64,000 bases of DNA, from the NCBI GenBank assembly GCA_947492475.1, contig CANLNM010000004.1:186001-250000 (forward strand), in the 5' to 3' direction. The notes beneath the pieces were generated by a model. That model saw nothing but the letters and a program-made list of their open reading frames with translations. It had not been told where the DNA came from and made no database searches. Of this stretch, positions 16,747 to 26,051 are shown one piece after another. How positions within the stretch are numbered: the first letter of the stretch is position 1; each line of letters begins with the position of its first letter. Source of the stretch: an uncultured Paracoccaceae bacterium (GTDB lineage: Bacteria > Pseudomonadota > Alphaproteobacteria > Rhodobacterales > Rhodobacteraceae). Both the position numbers and the translations under genes were made by a program.

Positions 16747-17241
16747 ATGTCCGACGAACCCGAGGCCACAGAAGAAGAACCAAAAAAGGCGTCTAAACTA
16801 CCGCTCATTCTTGGCTTGGTCTTTGCCATTGTCGGAGGTGCAGGTGGTTTTTTTGCAGTGCAAATGGGCCTAATCGGCGGCAGCGATCACGTGGAAGTTG
16901 CCGAAGATCATGCCGAAGAACCGCCTCTCGATCCCTTAACACCCATGAGCTTTATTGAGCTAGATCCATTGATGATTGCGATGCCAGGGTTGACTGGCGG
17001 ATCACATTTGCGATTTCGCGCTAGTCTGGAGGTGCCTCCAGAATATGCGGACGAAGTTCAGGGCGTAGCACCGCGAATCATTGATGTGTTGAATGGCTAT
17101 TTGCGGGCTGTAGATGTTGCCGATCTTGAAGATCCGGCCGCCCTTTATCGATTGCGTTCTCAAATGCTGAGACGCGTAAAAATCGTAACCGGAGATGGAC
17201 GAGTTTCAGACTTGCTCATCATGGAATTTGTACCAATTTGA
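16747..17241 (+). CDS. fliL: Flagellar basal-body protein FliL
   Basis: 164 residues: a lysine-rich cytoplasmic start, one membrane helix (LPLILGLVFAIVGGAGGFFAV), an acidic linker, and the FliL periplasmic domain. That domain contains FIELDPLMIAMP, LRFRASLEVPPEYADEV and the C-terminal LRRVKIVTGDGRVSDLLIMEF. FliL interacts with MotA/MotB stators. It begins the operon fliL-membrane protein-motE-motA-TPR protein. Confidence 0.9.
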   Translation: MSDEPEATEEEPKKASKLPLILGLVFAIVGGAGGFFAVQMGLIGGSDHVEVAEDHAEEPPLDPLTPMSFIELDPLMIAMPGLTGGSHLRFRASLEVPPEYADEVQGVAPRIIDVLNGYLRAVDVADLEDPAALYRLRSQMLRRVKIVTGDGRVSDLLIMEFVPI

Positions 17242-17251
17242 GGATGAAAAT

Positions 17252-17614
17252 ATGATCTACATCGCGGATGTATTGCTTGGCGCTGGAGCGTTTGGCGCAG
17301 CACTTTATTGTTATGTTTTGTCCCGCAGACTAAGACGTTTTACCGATTTAGAAAAAGGTGTCGGAGGGGCAGTTGCTCTCTTGTCGGCACAGGTTGATGA
17401 TTTGAACAAAATGCTTGTCAAAACACAGGCCCAAGCACGTGATTCAGGGACAACTTTGGTTTCCCACACGCAAAGAGCAGAAGCCGTCGCCAAAAGAATT
17501 GAATTGCTATTGGCCTCTATGCACGACCTGCCAGACCCAACACCCAAGCCGAAACGATCACCGAATGCGCCTTTGTTTGTGCGTCATCCTGAAACGAATG
17601 GAGAATCACGATGA
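17252..17614 (+). CDS. Small membrane-anchored flagellar-operon protein of unknown function
   Basis: 120 residues from the ATG at 17252, ten bases after the fliL stop; a longer frame from 17195 would overlap fliL and is unlikely. One N-terminal membrane helix (IADVLLGAGAFGAALYCYVL) is followed by a basic patch, a helical, probably coiled-coil stretch (VALLSAQVDDLNKMLVKTQAQA...) and a proline-rich tail. Proteins of this layout sit between fliL and motE in other alphaproteobacteria (DUF6468-like), but I do not recognise a firm family. A structural role at the stator is possible. It overlaps motE by four bases. Confidence 0.55.
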   Translation: MIYIADVLLGAGAFGAALYCYVLSRRLRRFTDLEKGVGGAVALLSAQVDDLNKMLVKTQAQARDSGTTLVSHTQRAEAVAKRIELLLASMHDLPDPTPKPKRSPNAPLFVRHPETNGESR

Positions 17615-18195
17615 AAAGGCGGCTCCGTCAACGCCGAGGAGCTTTGTTTATCGTCACAGGGTTACTCATGATGTCAGGAATGTTGCGCGTCGGGTCCGAA
17701 GCGTCACAAGCGTACGCTCGCGACAGCGTAGATTTACCTGAAGCAGTTGAGGTGAGCGATTCGGAAACCGGGATCTGTGAAGGCGGAGAAAACCTGGAAG
17801 GGCTCATCACTGCGTTCCAAACACGGGAAGAACGCATTCGGCAACGTGAAGGTCTACTCGAAGATCGATTGCACGCTTTGACACTTGCTGAACAAGAGAT
17901 CGACGAAAAACTTGCTCAGCTCACAGCCGCTGAACAGAGTCTGCGCGACACCATTGCCTTAGCCGATAGCGCTGCAGAAAACGACATCGACAGATTAACT
18001 AGTGTCTATGAGAACATGAAACCCGCTGAAGCGTCGTTATTGTTCGAAGAAATGGCACCCAATTTTGCCGCTGGTTTTCTTGGTCGAATGCGCCCTGACG
18101 CCGCCGCATCAATTATGGCCGGATTAGAACCATCCACCGCATATGCGATCAGCGTAATTGTTGCCGGCCGCAATGCAAATGTTCCTACGGAATAA
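17611..18195 (+). CDS. motE: MotE-family protein (chaperone-like motility factor)
   Basis: 194 residues. A basic start and a hydrophobic signal/anchor (ALFIVTGLLMMSGMLRVG) lead to a long coiled coil (about 65-125). The C-terminal MotE/MgtE-N-like domain has VYENMKPAEASLLFEEM and AASIMAGLEPSTAYAI. In Sinorhizobium MotE is a periplasmic protein that protects the motility protein MotC. It directly precedes motA, with a 95-base gap containing a small inverted repeat (18242-18258). Confidence 0.8.
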   Translation: MKRRLRQRRGALFIVTGLLMMSGMLRVGSEASQAYARDSVDLPEAVEVSDSETGICEGGENLEGLITAFQTREERIRQREGLLEDRLHALTLAEQEIDEKLAQLTAAEQSLRDTIALADSAAENDIDRLTSVYENMKPAEASLLFEEMAPNFAAGFLGRMRPDAAASIMAGLEPSTAYAISVIVAGRNANVPTE

Positions 18196-18290
18196 GAAAT
18201 GATCAGAAAGCTTTAAGGGTTTTCTGCAATCCTTCTAACCACGAGGAAACGTCTTCCTCAATAACATTATTAAAGTTGGAGTGTCTGAGA

Positions 18291-19160
18291 ATGGTGGGTC
18301 TGATTGGCATCGCGATCATCTTTATCATGGTGTTTGGCGGATACCTTTTGGCGGGGGGCAAGATGGGAATTATCCTTAAAACCCTGCCATTTGAGATGAT
18401 CATGATCGGGGGCGCTGCCGTTGGCGCATTTGTCATCGGCAATGATGTTCCTGCCATCAAACATACGATCAAAGATGTTGGGAAAGTTTTCAAAGGTCCC
18501 AAATGGGCTGCAGAAGATTATCGCGACCTGCTTTGCCTGTTATATGAGCTTATTCGGGTCGCTCGGTCGAGCCCTGTTGCGCTTGAAGAACACATTGAAA
18601 ACCCACCTGAATCGAGCATTTTTGGACGTTATCCCAAAGTGTCTGCAGATTCAGAGGCGGTTGCTCTTATTTGTGACACTTTGCGTTCAGTTTCGATGAA
18701 TTACGATGATCCTCATCAAGTGGAAGAGGTGCTCGAAAAACGCATCGAAGCAAGCCTGCATCACAAGATGCACTCGACTCATGCATTGCAAACCATCGCA
18801 GACGGGCTTCCCGCTCTTGGAATTGTTGCGGCGGTTTTGGGGGTGATTAAAACGATGGGTTCTATTGATCAACCACCCGAAGTTTTGGGAAAGTTGATCG
18901 GTGGCGCGCTCGTCGGAACGTTTCTGGGCGTGTTCCTCGCTTATGGCCTAGTTGGCCCTTTCGCCGTTAAAGTCAAAACCGTAATTGAAGAAGATTCGCA
19001 TTTCTATCAACTCATTAGGGAAGTCCTGGTTGCCAATCTGCACCAACACGCCACGAATATCTGTATTGAGGTTGGTCGCCAGAATACTCCAGGGCATTTC
19101 CGGCCAAGCTTTTCAGATTTGGAAGAAGCCTTGAAATCAGCCAAGCAGGAAGCAGCATGA
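18291..19160 (+). CDS. motA: Flagellar stator protein MotA
   Basis: 289 residues from the ATG at 18291 (GGAG 10 bases before); an in-frame TTG at 18276 is less likely. Four membrane helices are seen, two near the N-terminus and two after residue 195. The second pair includes the conserved Pro motif GLPALGIVAAVLGVIKTMG and GKLIGGALVGTFLGVFLAYG. MotA with MotB forms the ion-driven stator. Unusually, motB lies 12 kb away, at 31054-31887. It overlaps the following gene by four bases. Confidence 0.95.
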   Translation: MVGLIGIAIIFIMVFGGYLLAGGKMGIILKTLPFEMIMIGGAAVGAFVIGNDVPAIKHTIKDVGKVFKGPKWAAEDYRDLLCLLYELIRVARSSPVALEEHIENPPESSIFGRYPKVSADSEAVALICDTLRSVSMNYDDPHQVEEVLEKRIEASLHHKMHSTHALQTIADGLPALGIVAAVLGVIKTMGSIDQPPEVLGKLIGGALVGTFLGVFLAYGLVGPFAVKVKTVIEEDSHFYQLIREVLVANLHQHATNICIEVGRQNTPGHFRPSFSDLEEALKSAKQEAA

Positions 19161-21388
19161 AGCGGCTGTTTCTCCTCTCAGTTCTTACAGCTTTCCCCGC
19201 GATAACCAACGCTGAGACTTATGAAATCCGAAGCGGAGATCATGACAGCTTTGCACGTCTTGTTGTATCGATACCAACTGGTTCCGACTGGATTCTTGGC
19301 AGGACCAACCTCGGATATGGACTCGAGATAAATCAAGAAAACGTTCTATTCAACACTTCGCAAGTTTATGAACGAATTCAAAATGATAGATTGGCCTCAA
19401 TTAGTGCTGACGACGGTGAACTTTCTTTGCAACTTGGTTGTGATTGTCATGCAACTGCATTTTTATGGCGCAACGACAGACTAGTCATAGATATCGTTGA
19501 CGGTCCTCCCCCTTCTTCTTCCGAATTCGAAGCCTTGTTGTATCCCCAAGAGTCTGAGCCTGCTTCAGAACAAAGGCATCTTGCAAGAACACGGCCTGAA
19601 AATGCAATTACACTTCCCATTGTGATCTCAAACTCAGAGCAGAACACAGAAACAACAGACTTTTTTCAAAACCAAGCGTTAGAGCCAAACTTCGAACGCG
19701 TCGGTGAGGTTGAAGAACAGCTCGTCGAAAGCCTCGCACGAGCCGCCAGTCAGGGGTTGCTCGCCGCTTCTGATTTTCAAAGCATCGAAAATGAACAAAT
19801 ACAGACCAGCCCGGCAGAACAAGCAGAATCAATTGATGTCATCCCCACCAGCGGCGTTTCAACGCGCACAACAATTGAACGCGACAGCCCGATTTACGGT
19901 GGCTTCGAGGGCGTTGAGCGCAGCCTGTCTGGTTGTCTAGATAACTCTCAATTTGATGTGAGCAGTTGGCTTTCGGAGGAGGCAGAATTTGATGCTCAGG
20001 TTCGCGAGGACCGCCTCAATTTAACCTCTGAATCCGGGTCACTGCAGAGTGATAGCGTAATTCATCTTGCGCGAACCTACATCTATTTTGGATTTGGCGC
20101 AGAAGCGCTCCAAGTTTTGGCGCTTTTGGACTCTGATTCAGATGAAACCGCATTGCTATCGGAAATGGCACTAATTGTAGATGGTCATAAGACATCAAAG
20201 ATGGATTGGAATTCACAACTAAGTTGCAAATCAAGTTCTTCATTGTGGGCCGTTCTTGCGCTCCAAGACATTCCAAGCGACTACAACGTAGACCACGCGG
20301 TTTTGGTGCGCACTCTGAGAGCTTTGCCAAAACAGCTGCGGGGGCATCTTGGAACAACATTAGCTGAGCTTCTGGTAGAAGCAGGGGACGGAGACTCCGC
20401 AGAAAATTCATTGAAACAGGCCCTTCAAAGCGGTGTTACCGAGCCTGCTCAAATTGGTTTGGTCTTAGCTGAAGTTAGCGTAGAGCAGGGCAATGAACTT
20501 GAAGCTGTTGATCAGTTATCAGAGCTCGCAGAAGAGAGCCCTCGACTAACCGCAGATGGTGTGTCGAGGTTAATCGAGTTGTCTCTTGCTGAGGGTCAAA
20601 ATGTAGATGCCTCCATTTTGTCACTCGCTGAATCGCTTCGATTACAAGGTGCAGAAAAATCAGCCTCTAATCGCTTATTAGCTGCTGAAATATCCGCAAA
20701 CGTTGCCAACAGCAACTTTACGCGGGGATTTGAGTTGTTGAATCAAGCCGAACACGACTTCCATGAGCCCGAATTTGAGACAACGCGACATAGTTTTTTT
20801 CAAGCCTTTGCAGAGAATTCCAATCAAGGCGAATTCTTGGAATTTACCTTCGAAAACAATCTTGATTTCCTCCCCCCGGACGTCGGCAACGAATTTGCCG
20901 AGCGTCTAATTTCCTATGGATTTCCTGAGCGTGCCTTGGATGTTCTAAGAACAGCCGCAACACGTGATGACATGCGTGAGAGAAGGTATATTCGCGCTGA
21001 AGCTGCGGCTATTGTCGGGGACATAGAATTAGTCGACAGAGTTTTATCTGGCCTCTCTGACACTCGATCTCAGCAAATCCGCGTTAACAGCCTAATCAAC
21101 CAAGGTGCGTATAAAGAAGCACATCAAACACTAGAGATCGCTGAGTTGGAAGATAACTCAAATCTGGCTTGGAGAGCTCAGGCGTGGAACCGCATTGCGC
21201 AATCTGAAGATCAACTCCTTCAAACCGCAGCGGCGCGTATGAACAACGTAAATTTGGATCCAATAAACTCTACTGCATCCCTAACCGCACGTTCGCAATT
21301 GCTAGAGGAATCCTCACAGACTCGCGATTTTGTGTCAGCTCTTCTTGCTAGGTATCCTTCCGAAAGCTCCCCAACATCTGATGAATAG
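19157..21388 (+). CDS. Large periplasmic helical-repeat protein of unknown function
   Basis: 743 residues with a signal peptide (MKRLFLLSVLTAFPAITNA). The first ~130 residues are beta-rich (LVVSIPTGSDWILGRTNLGYG). A Glu/Ser/Gln-rich linker follows, then about 450 residues of short amphipathic helix pairs resembling degenerate TPR/SEL1 repeats (HLARTYIYFGFGAEALQVL; LAEVSVEQGNELEAVDQLSE). It is coupled to motA by a 4-base overlap, so it probably works with the stator or the basal body in the periplasm. I do not recognise a named family; its amino-acid composition is strikingly acidic. Confidence 0.7.
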   Translation: MKRLFLLSVLTAFPAITNAETYEIRSGDHDSFARLVVSIPTGSDWILGRTNLGYGLEINQENVLFNTSQVYERIQNDRLASISADDGELSLQLGCDCHATAFLWRNDRLVIDIVDGPPPSSSEFEALLYPQESEPASEQRHLARTRPENAITLPIVISNSEQNTETTDFFQNQALEPNFERVGEVEEQLVESLARAASQGLLAASDFQSIENEQIQTSPAEQAESIDVIPTSGVSTRTTIERDSPIYGGFEGVERSLSGCLDNSQFDVSSWLSEEAEFDAQVREDRLNLTSESGSLQSDSVIHLARTYIYFGFGAEALQVLALLDSDSDETALLSEMALIVDGHKTSKMDWNSQLSCKSSSSLWAVLALQDIPSDYNVDHAVLVRTLRALPKQLRGHLGTTLAELLVEAGDGDSAENSLKQALQSGVTEPAQIGLVLAEVSVEQGNELEAVDQLSELAEESPRLTADGVSRLIELSLAEGQNVDASILSLAESLRLQGAEKSASNRLLAAEISANVANSNFTRGFELLNQAEHDFHEPEFETTRHSFFQAFAENSNQGEFLEFTFENNLDFLPPDVGNEFAERLISYGFPERALDVLRTAATRDDMRERRYIRAEAAAIVGDIELVDRVLSGLSDTRSQQIRVNSLINQGAYKEAHQTLEIAELEDNSNLAWRAQAWNRIAQSEDQLLQTAAARMNNVNLDPINSTASLTARSQLLEESSQTRDFVSALLARYPSESSPTSDE

Positions 21389-21465
21389 CTGAACCCTCTC
21401 TATAGATAACCAATTATAAACATTCTCAATTTACTAAAACTATAGATGCAGCAGAAGGTGCAGCT

Positions 21466-21600
21466 ATGGCTTTTCGTCCAAATACATACTTTAATTTACC
21501 AAACTCCGACATCAATATGATCAAGGTTTACGCGCAAGTTAGTAAAACAAAGTTGGCCCATCGTTCTTTCGTAACAATACCGGAGGGAAACGATGAATAG
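21466..21600 (+). CDS. Possible 44-residue small protein overlapping the flhA start
   Basis: An ATG at 21466, preceded by AAGG at a good spacing, opens a 44-codon frame. It ends with TAG at 21598-21600 and overlaps the first eight bases of flhA in another frame. The product starts MAFRPNTYFNLPNSDINMIK and is basic and soluble. It could be a genuine small protein or a leader that couples ribosome delivery to flhA, whose own GGAGGG site lies inside it. It is short enough to occur by chance. Confidence 0.35.
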   Translation: MAFRPNTYFNLPNSDINMIKVYAQVSKTKLAHRSFVTIPEGNDE

Positions 21601-23686
21601 TTTTTCGCTGAAAAACCTGTTTCAGCCAACAATCCTTTTGTCCCTGGCTTTGATGGCCATCATCGTAATGATGATCCTCCCAATGCCAGCTTGGGTACTT
21701 GACCTTGGATTGGCAGTTTCGTTTTCACTTGCGATTTTGATATTTACCGTCACGCTATTCATCGAACGTCCGCTTGATTTTTCTTCGTTCCCGACGGTTT
21801 TGTTGGCATCCTTGATGCTGCGTTTGTCTTTGAATGTCTCGTCAACGAAACTCATTATTGGGGAAGGTCACACCGGCACAAACGCCGCCGGGGAAGTCAT
21901 TGAAGGGTTTGCCAACTTCGTCATGGGGGGCAACGTCTTTCTAGGCCTTGTCGTTTTTTGCGTCCTGCTCATTGTAAACTTTATCGTCATTAACAAAGGC
22001 GCGACGCGTATGGCCGAAGTTGGGGCGCGCTTCGCCCTTGATGGCATGCCCGGAAAACAGCTCGCTATCGACAGCGATATGAGCGCTGGCGCAATCAATC
22101 ATGAAGAAGCAAAGCTGCGTCGAGAAACCGAACAAGCCGAAACCACTTTTTTTGGCTCACTTGACGGTGCTTCCAAATTTGTAAAAGGCGACGCAGTCGC
22201 TGGCCTGCTTATCACGGGCTTGAATTTGATTGTTGGCTTAATCATCGGCGTGACGATGCATGATATGGCTATTGGAAAGGCATTTGAAACCTATGCCATT
22301 CTAACAGTTGGCGATGGGCTGGTCAGCCAAATCCCTTCCGTCATTATCTCGATTGCTTCGGCATTGCTTTTGGCCAGGGGCGGTGCAAAGGGCGCAACCG
22401 ACCTCGCGATGGTATCTCAGCTCGGCCGCCACCCTTCTGCTCTTACTACAGTAGGGGTGTTGATGGCGCTTTTTGCACTGGTGCCTGGATTGCCGTTTGT
22501 GCCGTTCATTATCGGTGCAAGCGTTTTGTTTGCTTGCGCATTTTTAGTGCGTCGAAAACAGTTACAAGAAGCCGCATTGGCGCAATCCGCTGAAGTCGGC
22601 GAAGTTCAACCTCAGGTTCACACGTCGATGGGGGACGTGCTTGACCTTGACGACATCCATGTCGAATTTGCTCCTGATTTAGTTGAAATGGTACTTGATC
22701 AAGGAACCGGGCTGGATGCGCGGATCGCCAATATGAGGAACCATGTAGCAACTGAATTCGGGTTGTTGCTACCTGAGATCCGATTGACCGACAATTCGGC
22801 GCTTTCAATGGGTGAATATATCATTAAAATTCAAGGCGTTGAGCAAGCCAGAGATGTGCTTAGGCCAGACAAACTCCTTGCGCTACTTTCCGGCCCGGTC
22901 GACGACAGCATCGCAGGCGAAGATGTATCTGAACCGGTTTATGGCGCCCCAGCTCGATGGGTTTCATCGGGCGAACAAGAGGCCACCGCCATTCGCGGCA
23001 TGACAACGGTTCTGCCCACCGAAGTATTGGCAACGCATCTGCTTGAAGTCATCAAAAGAAACTTCCGGCGGCTTCTTACTCTCAAGGCGCTCAGGCGCTT
23101 GTTGGATGAAATGGTCAACCTCTCGGACGCGTCGCGTGCAGAAGCAAATCGGAAAATGCTGGATGAGTTGATCCCAGAGCGTGTCTCGATTGATGTTTTG
23201 TTATCTGTCCTCAGATTGCTACTCGAAGAGCGTGTCTCGATCCGTAACCTTGGCTTAATAATCGAGGCATGTGCGGAGGCGCGGCAAATTCACACCACTT
23301 CAGAAGGCATTGCAGAACACGTGCGTCAAAGGCTCGGCTTTCAGCTTGTTGCGGAACTTCGCCGCCAAGATGGGACCATTCCCTTGATCCAACTGGCGCC
23401 AGAATGGGAGGACGTGTTCACGACCTATCAACTCAACAACGATCGCGGGCCCGCTGATGTCGCGCTACCGCCTGATGACTTCAACAGACTTGCAAATGCC
23501 ATTTCGGCAAAACTGTCTCTTGCCGCTGAAAACGGGAATTTCCCTGCAATTGTCACTTCAATGCGCAGGCGGCGATTTGTGCGAACGGTTATGTCCGCCA
23601 AGGGGATATCGAACCCCGTGCTTTCATTTGAAGAAATCGGTGTCGATGCGCGTCCCGCATTGGTGGGCATGGTTCCTGCTGCATGA
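21593..23686 (+). CDS. flhA: Flagellar export gate protein FlhA
   Basis: 697 residues with GGAGGG before the ATG. The first ~320 residues contain eight membrane helices and the FHIPEP signatures: FPTVLLASLMLRLSLNVSS, then ATRMAEVGARFALDGMPGKQ and MSAGAINHEEAKLRRE. The C-terminal cytoplasmic domain binds chaperone-substrate complexes. FlhA forms the nonameric export ring. It overlaps fliR by four bases, and fliR overlaps flhB, giving a compact export-gate operon. Confidence 0.96.
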   Translation: MNSFSLKNLFQPTILLSLALMAIIVMMILPMPAWVLDLGLAVSFSLAILIFTVTLFIERPLDFSSFPTVLLASLMLRLSLNVSSTKLIIGEGHTGTNAAGEVIEGFANFVMGGNVFLGLVVFCVLLIVNFIVINKGATRMAEVGARFALDGMPGKQLAIDSDMSAGAINHEEAKLRRETEQAETTFFGSLDGASKFVKGDAVAGLLITGLNLIVGLIIGVTMHDMAIGKAFETYAILTVGDGLVSQIPSVIISIASALLLARGGAKGATDLAMVSQLGRHPSALTTVGVLMALFALVPGLPFVPFIIGASVLFACAFLVRRKQLQEAALAQSAEVGEVQPQVHTSMGDVLDLDDIHVEFAPDLVEMVLDQGTGLDARIANMRNHVATEFGLLLPEIRLTDNSALSMGEYIIKIQGVEQARDVLRPDKLLALLSGPVDDSIAGEDVSEPVYGAPARWVSSGEQEATAIRGMTTVLPTEVLATHLLEVIKRNFRRLLTLKALRRLLDEMVNLSDASRAEANRKMLDELIPERVSIDVLLSVLRLLLEERVSIRNLGLIIEACAEARQIHTTSEGIAEHVRQRLGFQLVAELRRQDGTIPLIQLAPEWEDVFTTYQLNNDRGPADVALPPDDFNRLANAISAKLSLAAENGNFPAIVTSMRRRRFVRTVMSAKGISNPVLSFEEIGVDARPALVGMVPAA

Positions 23687-24468
23687 CGTTTGAATTGCTG
23701 CAATTCATCGAAAAATACAATGACAGCGCAGCTGGGCTGTTCCTTGTTTTTCTAAGAGTGTCTGGCGCTATGTCCCTTGTTCCTGCGTTCGGGGACCAAA
23801 TGGTGCCTGTGCGGGTTAAGCTCGTAATGGCCGTTATGTTTACGTTGGTTGTATATCCTGCCATCGCCCAAACAGCTTACTTACCTATTGACGCTGGATT
23901 TGGGTTCATCCCAATCATCCTTTCAGAGATTGCTGTAGGGCTCTTTTTCGGTTTGTTTTTGCGTATGTTTATTTTGACATTGCAAATGGCGGGCACAATG
24001 GCGGCGCAATCCACGTCGCTATCACAGATTTTTGGAGGAAGCGCCGGCAACGACCCCCAGCCCGCGATGGCGCATTTACTTGTTATTTCAGGTGTCGCAC
24101 TCGCGACATTACTGGGGCTGCATGTTCATATCGCCAATTATTTGATCCTCACCTACGGATTTGTCCCTGCGGGAGAGTTTCCCTCCTCGGAAATTGTCGC
24201 AGAAATCGGCATTTCCCAAATCACAACAGCATTCGCGAGCGCCTTCACACTTGCCGCACCCTTTATCATCGCATCGTTGTTATACAACGTGACACTGGGC
24301 ATAATTAACCGTGCCATGCCCCAATTAATGGTCGCTTTTGTGGGCGCCCCTGCGATTACCGCCGCTGGGCTCGCACTGCTCATGATTTCAAGTCCTTTAA
24401 TCTTGTCCGTTTGGTCTGCGACTTTCTTAGATTTCATGTCTTCCCCATTTGGTGGCACCTATGAGTGA
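23683..24468 (+). CDS. fliR: Flagellar export gate protein FliR
   Basis: 261 residues with about six hydrophobic helices. The FliR family pattern includes LRVSGAMSLVPAFGDQMVPV near the N-terminus, the EIAVGLFFGLFLRMF segment and the later INRAMPQLMVAFVGAP. It assembles with FliP and FliQ as the export pore. It overlaps flhA by four bases and flhB by eight. Confidence 0.94.
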   Translation: MTFELLQFIEKYNDSAAGLFLVFLRVSGAMSLVPAFGDQMVPVRVKLVMAVMFTLVVYPAIAQTAYLPIDAGFGFIPIILSEIAVGLFFGLFLRMFILTLQMAGTMAAQSTSLSQIFGGSAGNDPQPAMAHLLVISGVALATLLGLHVHIANYLILTYGFVPAGEFPSSEIVAEIGISQITTAFASAFTLAAPFIIASLLYNVTLGIINRAMPQLMVAFVGAPAITAAGLALLMISSPLILSVWSATFLDFMSSPFGGTYE

Positions 24469-25531
24469 AGAGGACAATGACAAGCAACACGAAGCCACCC
24501 AAAAGAAGCTCGATGATGCACGCAAAAAGGGTGATTTCCCTAAATCGACCGACTTAAATACCGCCGCTTCGTATGCAGGCTTGTTAATTGCGTTGCTCGC
24601 CGTCGGGGGCAGCACGGTCAATGCCATGGGGGCCGCTCTGCAATCTTTGATAGAAGGTGCAAACGCTCTATCAATTCAGGCATTCTCTGCCGGGCATTTT
24701 TCTCAAATGGGTGATCTGCTCTCCACGCTTTTGATGGCGCTCCTGCCGCTTTTTATCATTCCAGCTGTCGCAGTCTTAGGAAGCCTGTTTACCCAAAAAT
24801 CAATTGTTTTTGCACCAAGCAAGCTTGAATTTAAGTTATCCCGGATATCACCCCTTTCGAATATGAAGCAAAAATTTGGAAGATCCGGCCTATTCGAATT
24901 CTTCAAGAGCTTTGTCAAACTTTCAATTTATTCCTTTATTCTAGGGTATTATCTCAATGACCAACTCCCTCGGATTATGTCTTCGATTGGCACGTCACAC
25001 CGGCTGGTAGTTGTCGAACTTGCCAACTTGGTCATCGGACTTCTTTCCATTGTTTTGGTTGTTGCTGTCACGATCGGCATCATCGACTTTTTGTGGCAAA
25101 AAGCCGAACACGCGAGGAAAAACATGATGTCTCGCAAAGAGCTAACCGATGAAATGAAAAACTCAGACGGTGACCCGGCGATGAAGCAGCAACGTCGCCA
25201 AAAAGCTGTTGAAATTGCAATGAACCAAATGCTGGCTGACGTACCAGATGCAGACGTCATAATCGTCAACCCGACCCACTATGCCGTTGCATTAAAGTGG
25301 GATCGAATGAGCCTCGGGGCTCCACTTTGTGTCGCAAAAGGCGTGGATGAACTTGCTGCTAAAATTCGAGAAATCGGAACCGATAACGCGATTCCCATTT
25401 TTTCGGATCCACCGACGGCGCGGGCGTTGTTTGCCACCGTTGAGGTTGGAGAAGAAATATTACCTGATCACTATCAAGCAGTTGCCGCTGCGATCCGTTT
25501 TGCAGAAAGCATGGCAGGAAAATCAAAATGA
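24461..25531 (+). CDS. flhB: Flagellar export switch protein FlhB
   Basis: 356 residues starting at MSEEDNDKQHEATQKK (ATG 24461); a GTG at 24449 would only add four residues inside fliR. Four membrane helices precede the cytoplasmic domain. The autocleavage site NPTH is at about residues 270-273, followed by YAVALKW. Cleavage there changes export from hook to filament proteins in response to FliK. It ends with a 4-base overlap with the FliJ-like gene. Confidence 0.95.
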   Translation: MSEEDNDKQHEATQKKLDDARKKGDFPKSTDLNTAASYAGLLIALLAVGGSTVNAMGAALQSLIEGANALSIQAFSAGHFSQMGDLLSTLLMALLPLFIIPAVAVLGSLFTQKSIVFAPSKLEFKLSRISPLSNMKQKFGRSGLFEFFKSFVKLSIYSFILGYYLNDQLPRIMSSIGTSHRLVVVELANLVIGLLSIVLVVAVTIGIIDFLWQKAEHARKNMMSRKELTDEMKNSDGDPAMKQQRRQKAVEIAMNQMLADVPDADVIIVNPTHYAVALKWDRMSLGAPLCVAKGVDELAAKIREIGTDNAIPIFSDPPTARALFATVEVGEEILPDHYQAVAAAIRFAESMAGKSK

Positions 25532-25908
25532 GACATAAGGCAGACAAGAAAAAATTAGCGACATTACACAGACTCGCTGATGCGCATTACACAAAAATAC
25601 AGTCTCAAATGTCGATACTGAACAGCCGAGAAGCGGAATTGAACACCTTGTTGGGCCAACTACAAATGTCCATTTCTGGTCGTGCGGCAACAATTGACAT
25701 TGAAACAGATGCATCCGTTTTCAGTGGTGCTGACCCTTTGTGGGAAGGGTGGGTTCAGGCACGTCGCACAGAGATTAACCAACAAATTTACGCCATTCGT
25801 GTGGAAAAGCAAAACTTGCAATTACAACTTTCAAAATCTTTTGGCCGCACAGAAGTTCTTAAAAACCTTCGCCAAAAAAGTTCAAATCGACAATGGGTAT
25901 CGGAGTGA
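25528..25908 (+). CDS. Coiled-coil protein, possible FliJ counterpart
   Basis: 126 residues, highly charged and almost wholly helical (KKKLATLHRLADAHYTKIQ...; INQQIYAIRVEKQNLQLQLS), with no membrane helix or signal. FliJ is a ~140-residue coiled-coil export component with little sequence conservation, and no other FliJ candidate is present in the cluster. Coupling to flhB by a 4-base overlap places it with the export gate. Identity as FliJ is therefore a positional inference; an unrelated export chaperone is equally compatible. Confidence 0.45.
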   Translation: MRHKADKKKLATLHRLADAHYTKIQSQMSILNSREAELNTLLGQLQMSISGRAATIDIETDASVFSGADPLWEGWVQARRTEINQQIYAIRVEKQNLQLQLSKSFGRTEVLKNLRQKSSNRQWVSE

Positions 25909-25976
25909 GAAAGTCACTTTGACCCCACAATTGCGACGGTTCATGTAACGCTGCAGTTTAGCAATGCAAACGAAGC

Positions 25977-26002
25977 TATTCCCATCATTTGAAATGGGAA
26001 TA
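25977..26002. terminator. Hairpin between converging FliJ-like gene and flgI
   Basis: TATTCCCAT (25977-25985) and ATGGGAATA (25994-26002) form a perfect 9-bp stem with an 8-base loop in the gap between two converging operons. It probably ends transcription in both directions, though no long U-tract is present. Confidence 0.55.
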
Positions 26003-26051
26003 ACATCTCACTTCGGAGGTAGATCAAGTCAGCGCTAGCCACTTGTGCCCT

